From the NCBI RefSeq assembly GCF_010667645.1, contig NZ_WHZV01000002.1, positions 19,913 to 83,912 of the forward strand: a stretch of 64,000 nt of DNA, given 5' to 3'. The translations under genes were made by a program, and so were the position numbers. Below the pieces are notes generated by a model that saw only the letters and a program-made list of their open reading frames with translations, was not told where the DNA came from and made no database searches. How positions within the stretch are numbered: the stretch's first letter is position 1; each line of letters opens with the position of its first letter. Of this stretch, positions 17,903-28,375 are shown piece after piece. Source of the stretch: Bifidobacterium platyrrhinorum. Lineage in GTDB: Bacteria > Actinomycetota > Actinomycetes > Actinomycetales > Bifidobacteriaceae.

Positions 17903-20212
17903 TCATTTCACGGCGAAGAAATCGGTTTTGGCGAGATACCCCTTGCCGGCGGTCATATCGTATTGGACGAGACGGTACTCCTTGAGCAGCTGTTTCTGCT
18001 CTTTGGAGAGCTGCTTACGCCTGATGACGTTGCCGTTGTTGTCCAGATACGTGGTGGACGTGTCCTCGGTGAACCCACCCTCGCCGAGCACCAGACGTTC
18101 CACGGCGGGAAGGTCGGTGCGTACCGCGGACAGGAACTGCAGATACGAAGAGACCCTTGCATTCATATGTTCACTCGCCATCGCCATGAAATAATTCGGC
18201 GAGGTGTAGTTGGTATTGGCTGCGATTGGATCCAACTTCACTCCGGAACCCGCAGCGCCTGACGCTTGGTTCGACCAGATGAAATAGTCGGTCTCATGCA
18301 GTGTGAGCGCGTTGTGCTTGTCCGCTGCGGCCGTTGTGTAATCGCTGGGCAGATGGTCGCCATAGAAGATCACCGTGACGGGCTTGTCCATCGTATTCAG
18401 CTGGTTGAGGAAATCCACTGTCGTCTGATCGGTGATGTTCACGCCTTTCAGATACGTGTTCACCGTGTAGCGTTCTCCGTCGCTGAGATTTTCGGAGATA
18501 TTCGCATCCCAGAACTGATTGTCATCGTCATACCAGCCGCTGTGCGGCATGTGGTTCTGCATCGTGACCAGCTGGACGAACTGGGGGTGCTGTTCCTTGT
18601 TGAGTTGATCGATGACGTTCTGATAGGAGGCGGCGTCGCTTACGTACGGATTATTGCCTACCTTGTCCTGATGGGTGATGGCCGGCTTGCTGTCCAACGT
18701 GTAGAACTTGTCGAAGCCGAACTTCTTGTAGTTCGAGTCACGCAAGTACATGTTCTTGTAATACGGATGGAATGCGGTGGAACCGGTCCTGCCGTATCGT
18801 GCGTTCCAGATCTGGTTGAACGAGTACGGGCTCTTCTGGTGAGGTACGAGCTCCTGGTACATCGACTGCATCGAAGCATCGAACAGCGCCAGATCCAGCC
18901 CCGTCAGCGTCTGGTATTCGATGTTTGCCGTGCCTCCGCCATAGCCGGGTGAAAGCATGAGACCGGACGTGGTGGAATCCTTGACGGCGCGGATGTTCGG
19001 CATCGGATCCTCGGTCAGTGCAATGCCGGGTACACGCGTCGGATCGGAGAACGTCTCCGACAGGACCATGATGACCGTGCTGTCGGTAAGGTTGCTCGTT
19101 CGGGTCTTATTCGTGGATTGGGCCTGCTTGGAGTATTTTCTGGCCAGTGCCTCCATCGTTTCCTGACTGTAGCCTTCAGGCTTGTCCATGATCTTTGGAT
19201 GCGTCAGGCGCAGGAAGTTGATCACCGGGCCGTTGTTCGTCGCATCGCCAGCGGCGCTCCACAGCTGCGGGGAATCGCCCCAGCTTTTGGCCCATTCATA
19301 ACCCCATGTACCGGGAATGCTCAACGTCCAGGTGAACGAGCAGAGCAGCGCGAGGCTCGCACCCGCGGCGATGATGCGCGTGAGATTACCGACGACGGTT
19401 TGCACATTGCGGAACGGGCGCCACCAGTGGAACGGGATGACGCAGCGTCGCCCATCGACGAATTGGAGGATCAGGCAGATGACGGTCAGCCAGACGAGCA
19501 TCGTGATCGTGCCGTCGACCAATGGCTGGCTGTCCTTCGGTATGAACGAGCCGATTTCGCCGCCGTTGCCGCTTGAGATGAAACTCAGGTCGGAAGGAAG
19601 GACCGGTTCGTTGCGCAGATCCATCTTGATGCTGTTCGCCACTGCGTACACGCTCATCACGATTGCGAACACGGCCGTCGCCACCCAGAACCGGTTCAAC
19701 ACGAACACGAGCACCAGATAGATCATGCCCAATGCGAGGAAATTCAACAGCCAGTTGAGCTTGGTATCGCTCGACAGCCACATCTGTGCGACGAAACGGG
19801 TGAGCTGGCCGTTCACGCTGTTGAGGGCCTTGGTGGTGTCGTCCACCGCGTTCGGGTCATCATAGGAGGGCTCCGAATACATGCCCCACTGGATGAAGAT
19901 CGTGGCTGCGGCGGTCATCAGTGCCATCACCAGTACGTACAAGGTGTACGGGCACTTCGGCCGTTTCCTCCACAGTTCGCGGAGCGGCTTAAGCGCTGCG
20001 AACAGCAGTTTGACTGGCGGGTGGATGATGGCGGCGAACGCGTCCGAGGTCTTGATGGCCGCTATGGATGTGGCGACGGCGTCGGTCGTGGTCGTATGCG
20101 CGCGCTGCCGGAAGTTGACGGAGTCAAGCATGGCGGGGACGTTGCGGCGTTCGGGCTTGGGGCTGCCGGGGCGTTCGGTTTCGCCGGAACGCGTCATGGG
20201 GTCGTCTTCCAT
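17903..20212 (-). CDS. LTA-synthase-like phosphoglycerol transferase
   Basis: A membrane protein with five N-terminal helices and an extracellular sulfatase-fold domain, the layout of LtaS/MdoB enzymes that transfer glycerol phosphate from phosphatidylglycerol to a glycan or growing chain. Catalytic-site elements are VLSETFSDP (metal-binding Glu), PGYGGGTANIEYQ (Thr nucleophile region), MQNHMPHSG, and YGDHLPSDY (Asp-His). I prefer the ATG at 20212 (AGGACAAAGG upstream) to the earlier ATG at 20281; the shorter protein has 769 residues. In this locus it could attach glycerol-phosphate side groups to the exported galactofuranan rather than build a polyglycerol phosphate chain. Confidence 0.85.
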   Translation of the reverse strand: MEDDPMTRSGETERPGSPKPERRNVPAMLDSVNFRQRAHTTTTDAVATSIAAIKTSDAFAAIIHPPVKLLFAALKPLRELWRKRPKCPYTLYVLVMALMTAAATIFIQWGMYSEPSYDDPNAVDDTTKALNSVNGQLTRFVAQMWLSSDTKLNWLLNFLALGMIYLVLVFVLNRFWVATAVFAIVMSVYAVANSIKMDLRNEPVLPSDLSFISSGNGGEIGSFIPKDSQPLVDGTITMLVWLTVICLILQFVDGRRCVIPFHWWRPFRNVQTVVGNLTRIIAAGASLALLCSFTWTLSIPGTWGYEWAKSWGDSPQLWSAAGDATNNGPVINFLRLTHPKIMDKPEGYSQETMEALARKYSKQAQSTNKTRTSNLTDSTVIMVLSETFSDPTRVPGIALTEDPMPNIRAVKDSTTSGLMLSPGYGGGTANIEYQTLTGLDLALFDASMQSMYQELVPHQKSPYSFNQIWNARYGRTGSTAFHPYYKNMYLRDSNYKKFGFDKFYTLDSKPAITHQDKVGNNPYVSDAASYQNVIDQLNKEQHPQFVQLVTMQNHMPHSGWYDDDNQFWDANISENLSDGERYTVNTYLKGVNITDQTTVDFLNQLNTMDKPVTVIFYGDHLPSDYTTAAADKHNALTLHETDYFIWSNQASGAAGSGVKLDPIAANTNYTSPNYFMAMASEHMNARVSSYLQFLSAVRTDLPAVERLVLGEGGFTEDTSTTYLDNNGNVIRRKQLSKEQKQLLKEYRLVQYDMTAGKGYLAKTDFFAVK

Positions 20213-20491
20213 GCCTTTGTCCTGATTCTGCGGTTCGCCCACTTGTTCCACCTGTCCTGCTTCGGCAACGTACCGGCACATTGTAAACGCAGGTTCAGGA
20301 CGAATTCACCTGAGATTCACCTGATTGGCGGTGAGGGACGAACGGAGGGCAACGATGACAACGACGATTGGACGACGAAGTTGGTTTCTCCATGTTCTTC
20401 GGTTGAAATGCTTCCGCATTCATGCCTGTTTATTTGCAAGGTGAAATCGTAACGTTTTGCGTGCCGGTGTTTCTGAACGATATCCGTGACC

Positions 20492-22574
<2,083 letters not shown>

Positions 22575-22618
22575 TTTTACTTCTTTCTTTTGTATTGCGT
22601 TTATTGATTAATTCTGAG

Positions 22619-24301
22619 TCATTTATTGAGGTAGTAGCGCGATTTGCGGGCGGCTCCTTGATGTGAGATGAGTCCATCGGCAAGCATGCGTTTGAGCAGG
22701 CGCGATGCGGTTGCATAGCTTACGCCGAGATGATCCGCGATTTGGGTCACGGAAACGCCGTTCGACCGGGTGCCTTCCTTTGAGGATTTTTCGCGCATAT
22801 AGTTCATGACATTCTGAACGACCTGCCGGGAGGATCGGCGAGGATTCCATTGTGGGAATCCTGTCGCGGCGGGCGTCTCATCGGCTTGGATGCTGGTCCC
22901 GGAGCCGATCATCGAATAGGTTTTCTCTTGTTTTTCGATGGCGTGTAACGTCTCCAAATCGCTTATGGCCACACTTACGCGTTCTTGGTCGAGGCTGGTT
23001 CTCGCTCTGATGTCTTCCGACCGCAATGCTCCATACTGTCTGAGCGCGGCCAGGACAATGAGACTCTCTATCGGCAAAGGCGATTGCCGCTTGTCGGTCA
23101 GGGCGTTAACGGTACGGATGAAATGTTCATCGACTGCGGTGGTGCGCAGAAGCAGTACGACTGCTTCTGGTGTGGATTGGGAGTAATCCGGCAATGGACG
23201 TCCCGCCGCCACCGTCCTTGCGAAGATGCGGTCGATGCCGCGACCGGTGCGTTCAACGTACCCGCAGCGTTTGAGTATGTCGGCGAGTTGCTGGTTTCTG
23301 GGCGTAGGCGACGTGGTAAGCAGATTGCCGAGACTGACTCCCCGCATGAATCCTCCGGGGTTTGCAATCGTCAGTCCGGTCTCATCCAGCTGGAATCGCA
23401 CGGGGCCCAGGATTGTGTAGTCGCGATGGCAGAATGCGTTGATCATGGCTTCTCGGAACGCATCGCGGTCGATGTCATCGTAATTGGCGTGGTGTAAGCC
23501 AAGCATGACTTCGGTCTGCTTGTTCCAAGGAGTCAGCAACTCCTCTATGCGTGGGAGCATCGTCACCAGCGGCAATCGCAGAGTCTCGTCGGTTACCGGT
23601 TTGCCGTCGCGCATAACTTGGAATGTCGCTGTTGCCGAGGGGGCTCGTTGCCGCAATGCATGTTGCGTGCCGATGGTCACTATGCCCGCGATGGTTGGCA
23701 TCGCCGCTCCGGTACGAATATCACGCACTGTCAGCCCGATGGCCCCGTCGAAGTCGGCGTCGGTGAGGGAGAGCAATTGATCGTCTGCGTGGGTTCGCGC
23801 GATGCCCTCCCTCAACAGGTCGCGTGCTCGAGGGTCGAGGTCGTCTAGTGAGGCACCGGGGGCTGGTTGCGCACTGTAATCGTATTGCTTGATGCTCGAG
23901 AGGCGTGATATGAATTCGTACGGGTACATGGTGATGATTTCCGGCTCGCCGTCCGCCTTCAACACGCGATGAATGACTCGTCCGCTTTTCGTGCATGTCA
24001 ACTGTGATGACTCGTCCACGGTGATGGCGACGACGCTATGCCCGTCCACATTCAGGACCGAGGGGCGCACCGGGGTGGGTGGAACCGTGTTGTTGAATAC
24101 GAATGCGGCCAACTGGCTGATGTTGCGGTGCTGTGGGCTCACGCCGGTCACGCGGCCGTCATCCTCGACGCCGAGATAGAGTGTTCCTCCTCGCGTGTTC
24201 GCAAATGCGACCACATTGTTGATGATTGTCGAATCGTCGATTGGTCCCGAGCGTTCGCTCTTGAATTCGACATGAAGGGATTCCTTGCTGGGTAGATGCA
24301 T
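22619..24301 (-). CDS. AlbA_2 (Schlafen-like) domain regulator / ATP-binding protein, copy 1
   Basis: A 560-residue protein. Its N-terminal AlbA_2 domain has LHVEFKSERSG and VAFANTRGGTLYLGVEDDG; the middle has an ATPase-like motif (FREAMINAFCHRDYTI, IANPGGFMRG, RTGRGIDRIF) as in HATPase_c_4; the C-terminus ends in winged-helix segments (VTQIADHLGVSYATASRLLKR). Such proteins are annotated as transcriptional regulators or RecG-like ATP-binding proteins; some relatives act in phage defence, but no role is proven. The ATG at 24301 has AAGGAGTCG upstream. A 52-bp near-palindrome lies 45 bases upstream and is a likely autoregulatory site. A paralogue is at 28376-29761. Confidence 0.83.
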   Translation of the reverse strand: MHLPSKESLHVEFKSERSGPIDDSTIINNVVAFANTRGGTLYLGVEDDGRVTGVSPQHRNISQLAAFVFNNTVPPTPVRPSVLNVDGHSVVAITVDESSQLTCTKSGRVIHRVLKADGEPEIITMYPYEFISRLSSIKQYDYSAQPAPGASLDDLDPRARDLLREGIARTHADDQLLSLTDADFDGAIGLTVRDIRTGAAMPTIAGIVTIGTQHALRQRAPSATATFQVMRDGKPVTDETLRLPLVTMLPRIEELLTPWNKQTEVMLGLHHANYDDIDRDAFREAMINAFCHRDYTILGPVRFQLDETGLTIANPGGFMRGVSLGNLLTTSPTPRNQQLADILKRCGYVERTGRGIDRIFARTVAAGRPLPDYSQSTPEAVVLLLRTTAVDEHFIRTVNALTDKRQSPLPIESLIVLAALRQYGALRSEDIRARTSLDQERVSVAISDLETLHAIEKQEKTYSMIGSGTSIQADETPAATGFPQWNPRRSSRQVVQNVMNYMREKSSKEGTRSNGVSVTQIADHLGVSYATASRLLKRMLADGLISHQGAARKSRYYLNK

Positions 24302-24345
24302 TACGACTCCTTGCCGGTGCAAACGTCATGGTCAGTCGATCTCTT

Positions 24346-24397
24346 CAAGAATCTTATCATATGAAGAGATTGATCTTTTCATTTGATAAGATTCTTG
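24346..24397. promoter_or_regulatory. 52-bp near-perfect palindrome upstream of AlbA gene 1
   Basis: Outer arms CAAGAATCTTATCA (24346-24359) and TGATAAGATTCTTG (24384-24397) are perfect, and the inner part continues with 9 of 12 pairs matching (ATGAAGAGAT against ATCTTTTCAT). In all 23 of 26 positions pair. It lies between the divergent AlbA-domain gene and glf. It is too regular for chance and is either an operator, a cruciform site or a hairpin. Confidence 0.8.
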
Positions 24398-24503
24398 GAT
24401 TTTCTCTATTTGCCGGGCGGCGCAGGGCGTGTGAGATTTCGGCGGGGTGGCCGGTAGGATGGGATGCGACAAAACGCACATGGACGGTGAAAGGTTTGAA
24501 GCC

Positions 24504-25691
24504 ATGGTGGATAATACGCTGGAGAACAAGTATCCGGATTTGGTGGTTGTGGGTGCGGGCCTGTTTGGTTTGACGGTGGCGCAGCAGGCGGTGGAGCATA
24601 CGGGCGCGCGCGTGCACATCATCGACGTGCGCGGTCATATCGGCGGTAACGCGTACTCGTATTTCGACGAGGAGACGGGCGCGGAGATCCACCGGTACGG
24701 CGCGCATTTGTTCCACACGTCCAACAAGCGCGTGTGGGAGTACGTGAACCGGTTCACCGGGTTCACCGACTATGTGCACCGCGTGTACGCGACGCATGAC
24801 GGCGTCGTCTACCCGCTGCCGATCAACCTGGGCACGATCAACCAGTTCTTCCGTGCGGCGTACACGCCGGCCGAGGCGAAGGCCGTGATCGAACAGCAGG
24901 CGGGCGAATTGGCGGGCACTGATCCGCAGAATCTGAACGACAAGGGCATCCAGCTGATCGGCCGTCCCCTGTACGAGGCGTTCATCAAGAACTACACGGG
25001 CAAGCAGTGGCAGACCGACCCCTCGGAGTTGCCCGCGTCGATCATCAAGCGCCTGCCGGTCAGGTTCAACTATGACAACCGGTACTTCCGTGACACGTGG
25101 GAGGGCCTGCCCAGGGACGGGTACACGAAGTGGATGGAGCGTATGATCGACGATCCGAGGATCACCGTCGGATTGGGCGTGGACTTCTTCGACGAGGCGC
25201 AGCCGTACAACAAGAAGGCGCTCAAGGAGGCGGGCGTGCCGGTGGTGTACACGGGGCCGATCGACCGGTACTTCGGCTACGAGCTGGGGGATTTGAAGTG
25301 GCGGACCGTGGACTTCAAGGAGGTCCGCTACGACGAGGGCGACCATTTCGGCTGCCCGGTCATGAACTTCTCCGACGCGGACGTGCCTTACACGCGTGCC
25401 ATCGAGTTCAAGAACTTCAACCCGGAACGCCGCGACTCCCAGAACCCGGACAGGACCGTGGTGTGGGAGGAGTACAGCCGGTTCGCCGAGCGCGGTGACG
25501 AGCCGTACTACCCGATCAACACGGACGAGGACAGGAAACTGTACGCCCAATACGAGGCGAAGGCCAAGGCCGAGCCGAACACCGTGTTCGGCGGGCGTCT
25601 CGGCACGTACAAGTACTACGACATGCACCAGGTCATCGACACCGCCCTCACCGCCTACGAAACCCAAGTCGCCCCGTTGCTCAACAAGTAA
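24504..25691 (+). CDS. glf: UDP-galactopyranose mutase
   Basis: A ~395-residue flavoenzyme that interconverts UDP-galactopyranose and UDP-galactofuranose, the donor for both GlfT2-like enzymes here. The FAD-binding LVVVGAGLFGLTVAQQ opens the protein; GGNAYSYFDEETGAEIHRYG, HLFHTSNKRVWEYVN, FIKNYTGKQW and GRLGTYKYYDMHQVI are family signatures. The upstream frame is open to 24447, but the family begins close to the Rossmann motif, so I use the ATG at 24504 with AAAGG upstream; 24480 is an alternative. It is transcribed away from the AlbA-domain gene. Confidence 0.93.
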   Translation: MVDNTLENKYPDLVVVGAGLFGLTVAQQAVEHTGARVHIIDVRGHIGGNAYSYFDEETGAEIHRYGAHLFHTSNKRVWEYVNRFTGFTDYVHRVYATHDGVVYPLPINLGTINQFFRAAYTPAEAKAVIEQQAGELAGTDPQNLNDKGIQLIGRPLYEAFIKNYTGKQWQTDPSELPASIIKRLPVRFNYDNRYFRDTWEGLPRDGYTKWMERMIDDPRITVGLGVDFFDEAQPYNKKALKEAGVPVVYTGPIDRYFGYELGDLKWRTVDFKEVRYDEGDHFGCPVMNFSDADVPYTRAIEFKNFNPERRDSQNPDRTVVWEEYSRFAERGDEPYYPINTDEDRKLYAQYEAKAKAEPNTVFGGRLGTYKYYDMHQVIDTALTAYETQVAPLLNK

Positions 25692-25723
25692 CTAACCTCA
25701 GGCCACACGCACCTGCACATATA

Positions 25724-25786
25724 AAAGGTGGTCTGGTGGCGATGGGCCGCGTGTATGACGCGGCCCATCGCCACCAGACCACCTTT
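25724..25786. terminator. Very long bidirectional terminator (29-bp arms)
   Basis: A perfect inverted repeat with 29-bp arms (25724-25752 and 25758-25786) and a five-base loop lies between glf and the convergent GNAT gene. A-rich and T-rich flanks (AAAAGG ... CCTTTGTTTTTT) let it work in both directions. Confidence 0.9.
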
Positions 25787-25798
25787 GTTTTTTCCCGT

Positions 25799-26287
25799 TT
25801 ACCGCACGGGCTTGAGGTTCAGCGGCGTGAACATCAACTGGCTGCCGGTGATGTGCCGGAATCCATAATGTTCGTAGAACGTTGCGGCACGATCCGTGGC
25901 GGGTTCGACCACGAGTGCACGCGCGCCGATGATGTCCGCGGCTCCGAGCGCGCGCAGCACGGCGTCCCTGAGTAGTTGTCCGCCGAGATGCATGGTCTGG
26001 AATCGCACGTCTACGCCGAGCATGCCCAACAGGATGACGGGAATCGGGTCGGGGGTATTGCGGCGCAGCCAGCCTGAAGCGTCCGCATGTTCCATGCTGA
26101 AGGCGCTTAGCGTGTAGAAGCCGGCCAGCGTGCCGCCCGTGAACGTGCCGTAGGCGACGGCAGTGCCCTGTTTGCGGGCGGTGGTGATGTGGCGGTGCAG
26201 CCAATCGTTGACGACAGGCAGTCCGCAATCGAAGCCTTCGACGATGTCGTCGTTGGTGAGTTTGCGTGGTGCGGTGAAATCGGTCAC
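25799..26287 (-). CDS. GNAT acetyltransferase toxin (TacT-like)
   Basis: A 162-residue GNAT protein (LGMLGVDVRFQTMHLGGQLLRDA gives the acetyl-CoA site; FYEHYGFRHI is the family's C-terminal motif). In the TacT family such toxins acetylate the amino acid on charged tRNA and stop translation. The N-terminus (LTNDDIVEGFDCGLPVVNDWLH) is the typical TacT opening. It lies seven bases after a DUF1778 antitoxin gene, the standard order of this type II pair. The Gln/Arg-rich acetyl-CoA loop (VRFQTMHLGGQLL) appears intact, so the toxin is probably active. Confidence 0.87.
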   Translation of the reverse strand: MTDFTAPRKLTNDDIVEGFDCGLPVVNDWLHRHITTARKQGTAVAYGTFTGGTLAGFYTLSAFSMEHADASGWLRRNTPDPIPVILLGMLGVDVRFQTMHLGGQLLRDAVLRALGAADIIGARALVVEPATDRAATFYEHYGFRHITGSQLMFTPLNLKPVR

Positions 26288-26294
26288 TGCGCGC

Positions 26295-26567
26295 TCACTT
26301 CCAGATCGGTTCGCTTCTCAGCAGGTCGATTAGGGCCGGCGGCATCGGCTCATCCAAGGCGGAGGAGAATTCCTCCCAGGAATCATGGCTCAGTCGCAGG
26401 ATGTGGGCCTCCCGGATATCCCGGTCGGCGGCTGCCAACAGATTGGACAACGCCCATTGAGACGTGCTCAGTCCCTTGGATTCCGCGGCTGCGTCCAAAC
26501 GGGAGCGCTGCTCCTGGTTCAGGCGCATCTCAAAGCGGCTGTCCTTGTTCTGCATTGCTGTGCTCAT
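26295..26567 (-). CDS. DUF1778 ribbon-helix-helix antitoxin (TacA-like)
   Basis: A 90-residue protein: the N-terminal SRFEMRLNQEQRSRLDAAAE is a ribbon-helix-helix DNA-binding fold, followed by LSTSQWALSNLLAAADRD, and a C-terminal toxin-neutralising tail (SWEEFSSALDEPMPPALIDL). This is the DUF1778 antitoxin of GNAT toxins. The pair is presumably autoregulated through repeats at 26577-26597. No strong ribosome site is seen; ATG at 26555 is a possible start. Confidence 0.88.
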   Translation of the reverse strand: MSTAMQNKDSRFEMRLNQEQRSRLDAAAESKGLSTSQWALSNLLAAADRDIREAHILRLSHDSWEEFSSALDEPMPPALIDLLRSEPIWK

Positions 26568-26576
26568 ACGTCATAT

Positions 26577-26597
26577 TGTACGGTAAATGTACGGACA
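26577..26597. promoter_or_regulatory. Likely operator of the GNAT/DUF1778 pair
   Basis: Two copies of TGTACGG spaced by ten bases (TGTACGGTAAATGTACGGACA) lie directly upstream of the antitoxin start, flanked by ATAT on both sides. Ribbon-helix-helix antitoxins bind short repeated half-sites like these. Confidence 0.5.
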
Positions 26598-27250
26598 TAT
26601 CGGAGTGGGGTGTGTCAGAGTCATGGTTTTGACGGATGTCGTACATTGAGAAAAATGATGTCGCGACTATTGCGTAGCGGGAGCGTGCGAGTTTGAGGCT
26701 GAATGGTGTGGATAACGTATGCAGACAAGTCGGCGGCGATCAGTGATGATGGACGTTTCCGGTGTGGGTTGACGTGTGTGAAGCGATAGCAAGGAGACGG
26801 TCGCATTCATCTTATTGAATCCGTCCACGGCCGACGTGGAACAGGATGATGCTGGAAGCATAGAAATGCCAGTAGCGTCGAGACTGTCATCCTGTGAGGT
26901 GGTTTTTGAGTTTTTGGTTGTATTTGTTGTATTGGTCATCCTCGGACATAAGTTTGAGCAGGCGAGCATGGCCGTATGTCTTGCATCCGAATAACGGTGG
27001 TTTGGGGTGCGGTGGGCTTTGGGTTGACCTGCGGATGGTTTGGTGCCTTTCGTGTTGTCCGGCGGGTTGGGTTGCCCTTGAAATTTGGTTATTCCGTCTC
27101 CAGTAAATCCGTTCTTTATTTGTTTTAATTTTGCGGCTTGCGACATACTCCCGGTATGTGATCCTATGATTTAGATGGATCAATGTCATAGATACATATT
27201 TCTGATTTAATATCCATCCTCGTCTTGGTGTTGATTTTTGAGATGTGCGG
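26598..27250. other. Non-coding or decayed region
   Basis: No convincing gene is visible in these ~650 bases. The open frames have poor composition and no family motif. One minus-strand frame (26887-27189) ends with a plausible protein-like tail (YGHARLLKLMSEDDQYNKYN) and may be the remnant of a lost gene. The region separates the toxin-antitoxin pair from an AT-rich gene and could be an insertion scar. Confidence 0.4.
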
Positions 27251-28219
27251 TCAGGCTAAGTTGGAATGGGGTGAATCTAATTTCGATACGATTGACTGTA
27301 TTTGCAATACGGAGTTTATGTATTTTTCGGAGGGATTGTATCGACGAATAGCGGTGATGGTGTTCTCTAAATCGGCTTCATGGGTTAGAGAGAGCTGCTG
27401 AGCGGCCTTATAAATGCTCATTTCGTCACTCAGAGGGATTGTGGCTTCCACTTGTGCGATACCGACTGTCATTTTTGCCCCGGGTAGTAAGACTAGAATA
27501 TTCTCTAGTTTCCGTACAATAGCAGGTCTATTTAGGTCCTCGTAGATAATAATCGCTTTTAATAAGGATTGGGAAGCGTTATACTTCTTTGCGGCGTCAT
27601 TGATTATTTTAAAATATTTTGGACCTAATATTCTAATTCTGTGTTCAACCAATGAGAATACTCGATAATTATAATTATCAATGTCTTGATTCTTTTGTGC
27701 GGGATCGTTTCTTAACAATTCAAAGAAAGAGACGACAATCAGTGCGGCAATTATTGTTGCCCATATATTGTCAATGAAAGATTGCAGATTTGATGGCGCG
27801 AGGATGGAGAAATCGAATATCGATGACAAGCCCCATATAAGGATAGCCGCTGCAAAGTAGGTGATAATCATTATGAGAGAAATCACTCGCTCTTTAAAGG
27901 TAAAAGCTTTCCTGAGGGCGGCGATGTAGGTAGGGAATACAAATAGCGTCACTGTGGTGAGTAACATTGGCAATGTGTTCACATTGTTTGTTTCAAATCG
28001 TTTTAGCAGTGCTGTCTCCCCAATAAAAACTATGCAGGGAGGTATTAATCGAAGAATCGTAAAACGAAAGAATCCCGATCCAGAGCCAGCTGCTATATCC
28101 TGAATGGGTATGTATGAGTTGATGATTGGATTGTCATCTTTTCGCTTTACTAACAGAAAGAATGCTTTTAGTGCTATTGCGGATAGGGCGATAATCAGAA
28201 TGTCAACAATCGCGTGCAA
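27251..28219 (-). CDS. AT-rich membrane protein with a lytic-transglycosylase-like C-terminal region
   Basis: A 322-residue protein starting at a TTG (GAGAGGA upstream). The N-terminal half has four or five hydrophobic segments. After residue ~190 it is soluble: SLLKAIIIYEDLNRPAIVRK, then MTVGIAQVE, then RRYNPSEKYINSVL. The order of a helix with Glu, a G-I-A-Q motif and a late YN...Y..SV resembles the Glu, GxxQ and YN elements of lytic transglycosylases (SLT fold). If so, it is a membrane-tethered peptidoglycan hydrolase. This is a weak structural guess; no family is recognised with certainty. It is much more AT-rich than the genes around it and lies 156 bases after the AlbA-domain gene on the same strand. 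Confidence 0.55.
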   Translation of the reverse strand: MHAIVDILIIALSAIALKAFFLLVKRKDDNPIINSYIPIQDIAAGSGSGFFRFTILRLIPPCIVFIGETALLKRFETNNVNTLPMLLTTVTLFVFPTYIAALRKAFTFKERVISLIMIITYFAAAILIWGLSSIFDFSILAPSNLQSFIDNIWATIIAALIVVSFFELLRNDPAQKNQDIDNYNYRVFSLVEHRIRILGPKYFKIINDAAKKYNASQSLLKAIIIYEDLNRPAIVRKLENILVLLPGAKMTVGIAQVEATIPLSDEMSIYKAAQQLSLTHEADLENTITAIRRYNPSEKYINSVLQIQSIVSKLDSPHSNLA

Positions 28220-28375
28220 ATGAACGATCCTCTCTTGATTTCCTGTTCATGTGAGATATTGCTGTTCCGTATCTTAGTGAATACATTTATGAATAATCTC
28301 AACTGTCATCGCCACACATATCTTATATGCAAAGAATGTGGCGATGTTTTGGTGTTACATCATTCCGTGAATCGG

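Noticed and set aside
26667-27146. A 159-codon frame on the minus strand as a gene
   Set aside because: Thr/Ser/Pro/Asn-rich without a recognisable domain or ribosome site. I kept only a note of a possible remnant in this region.
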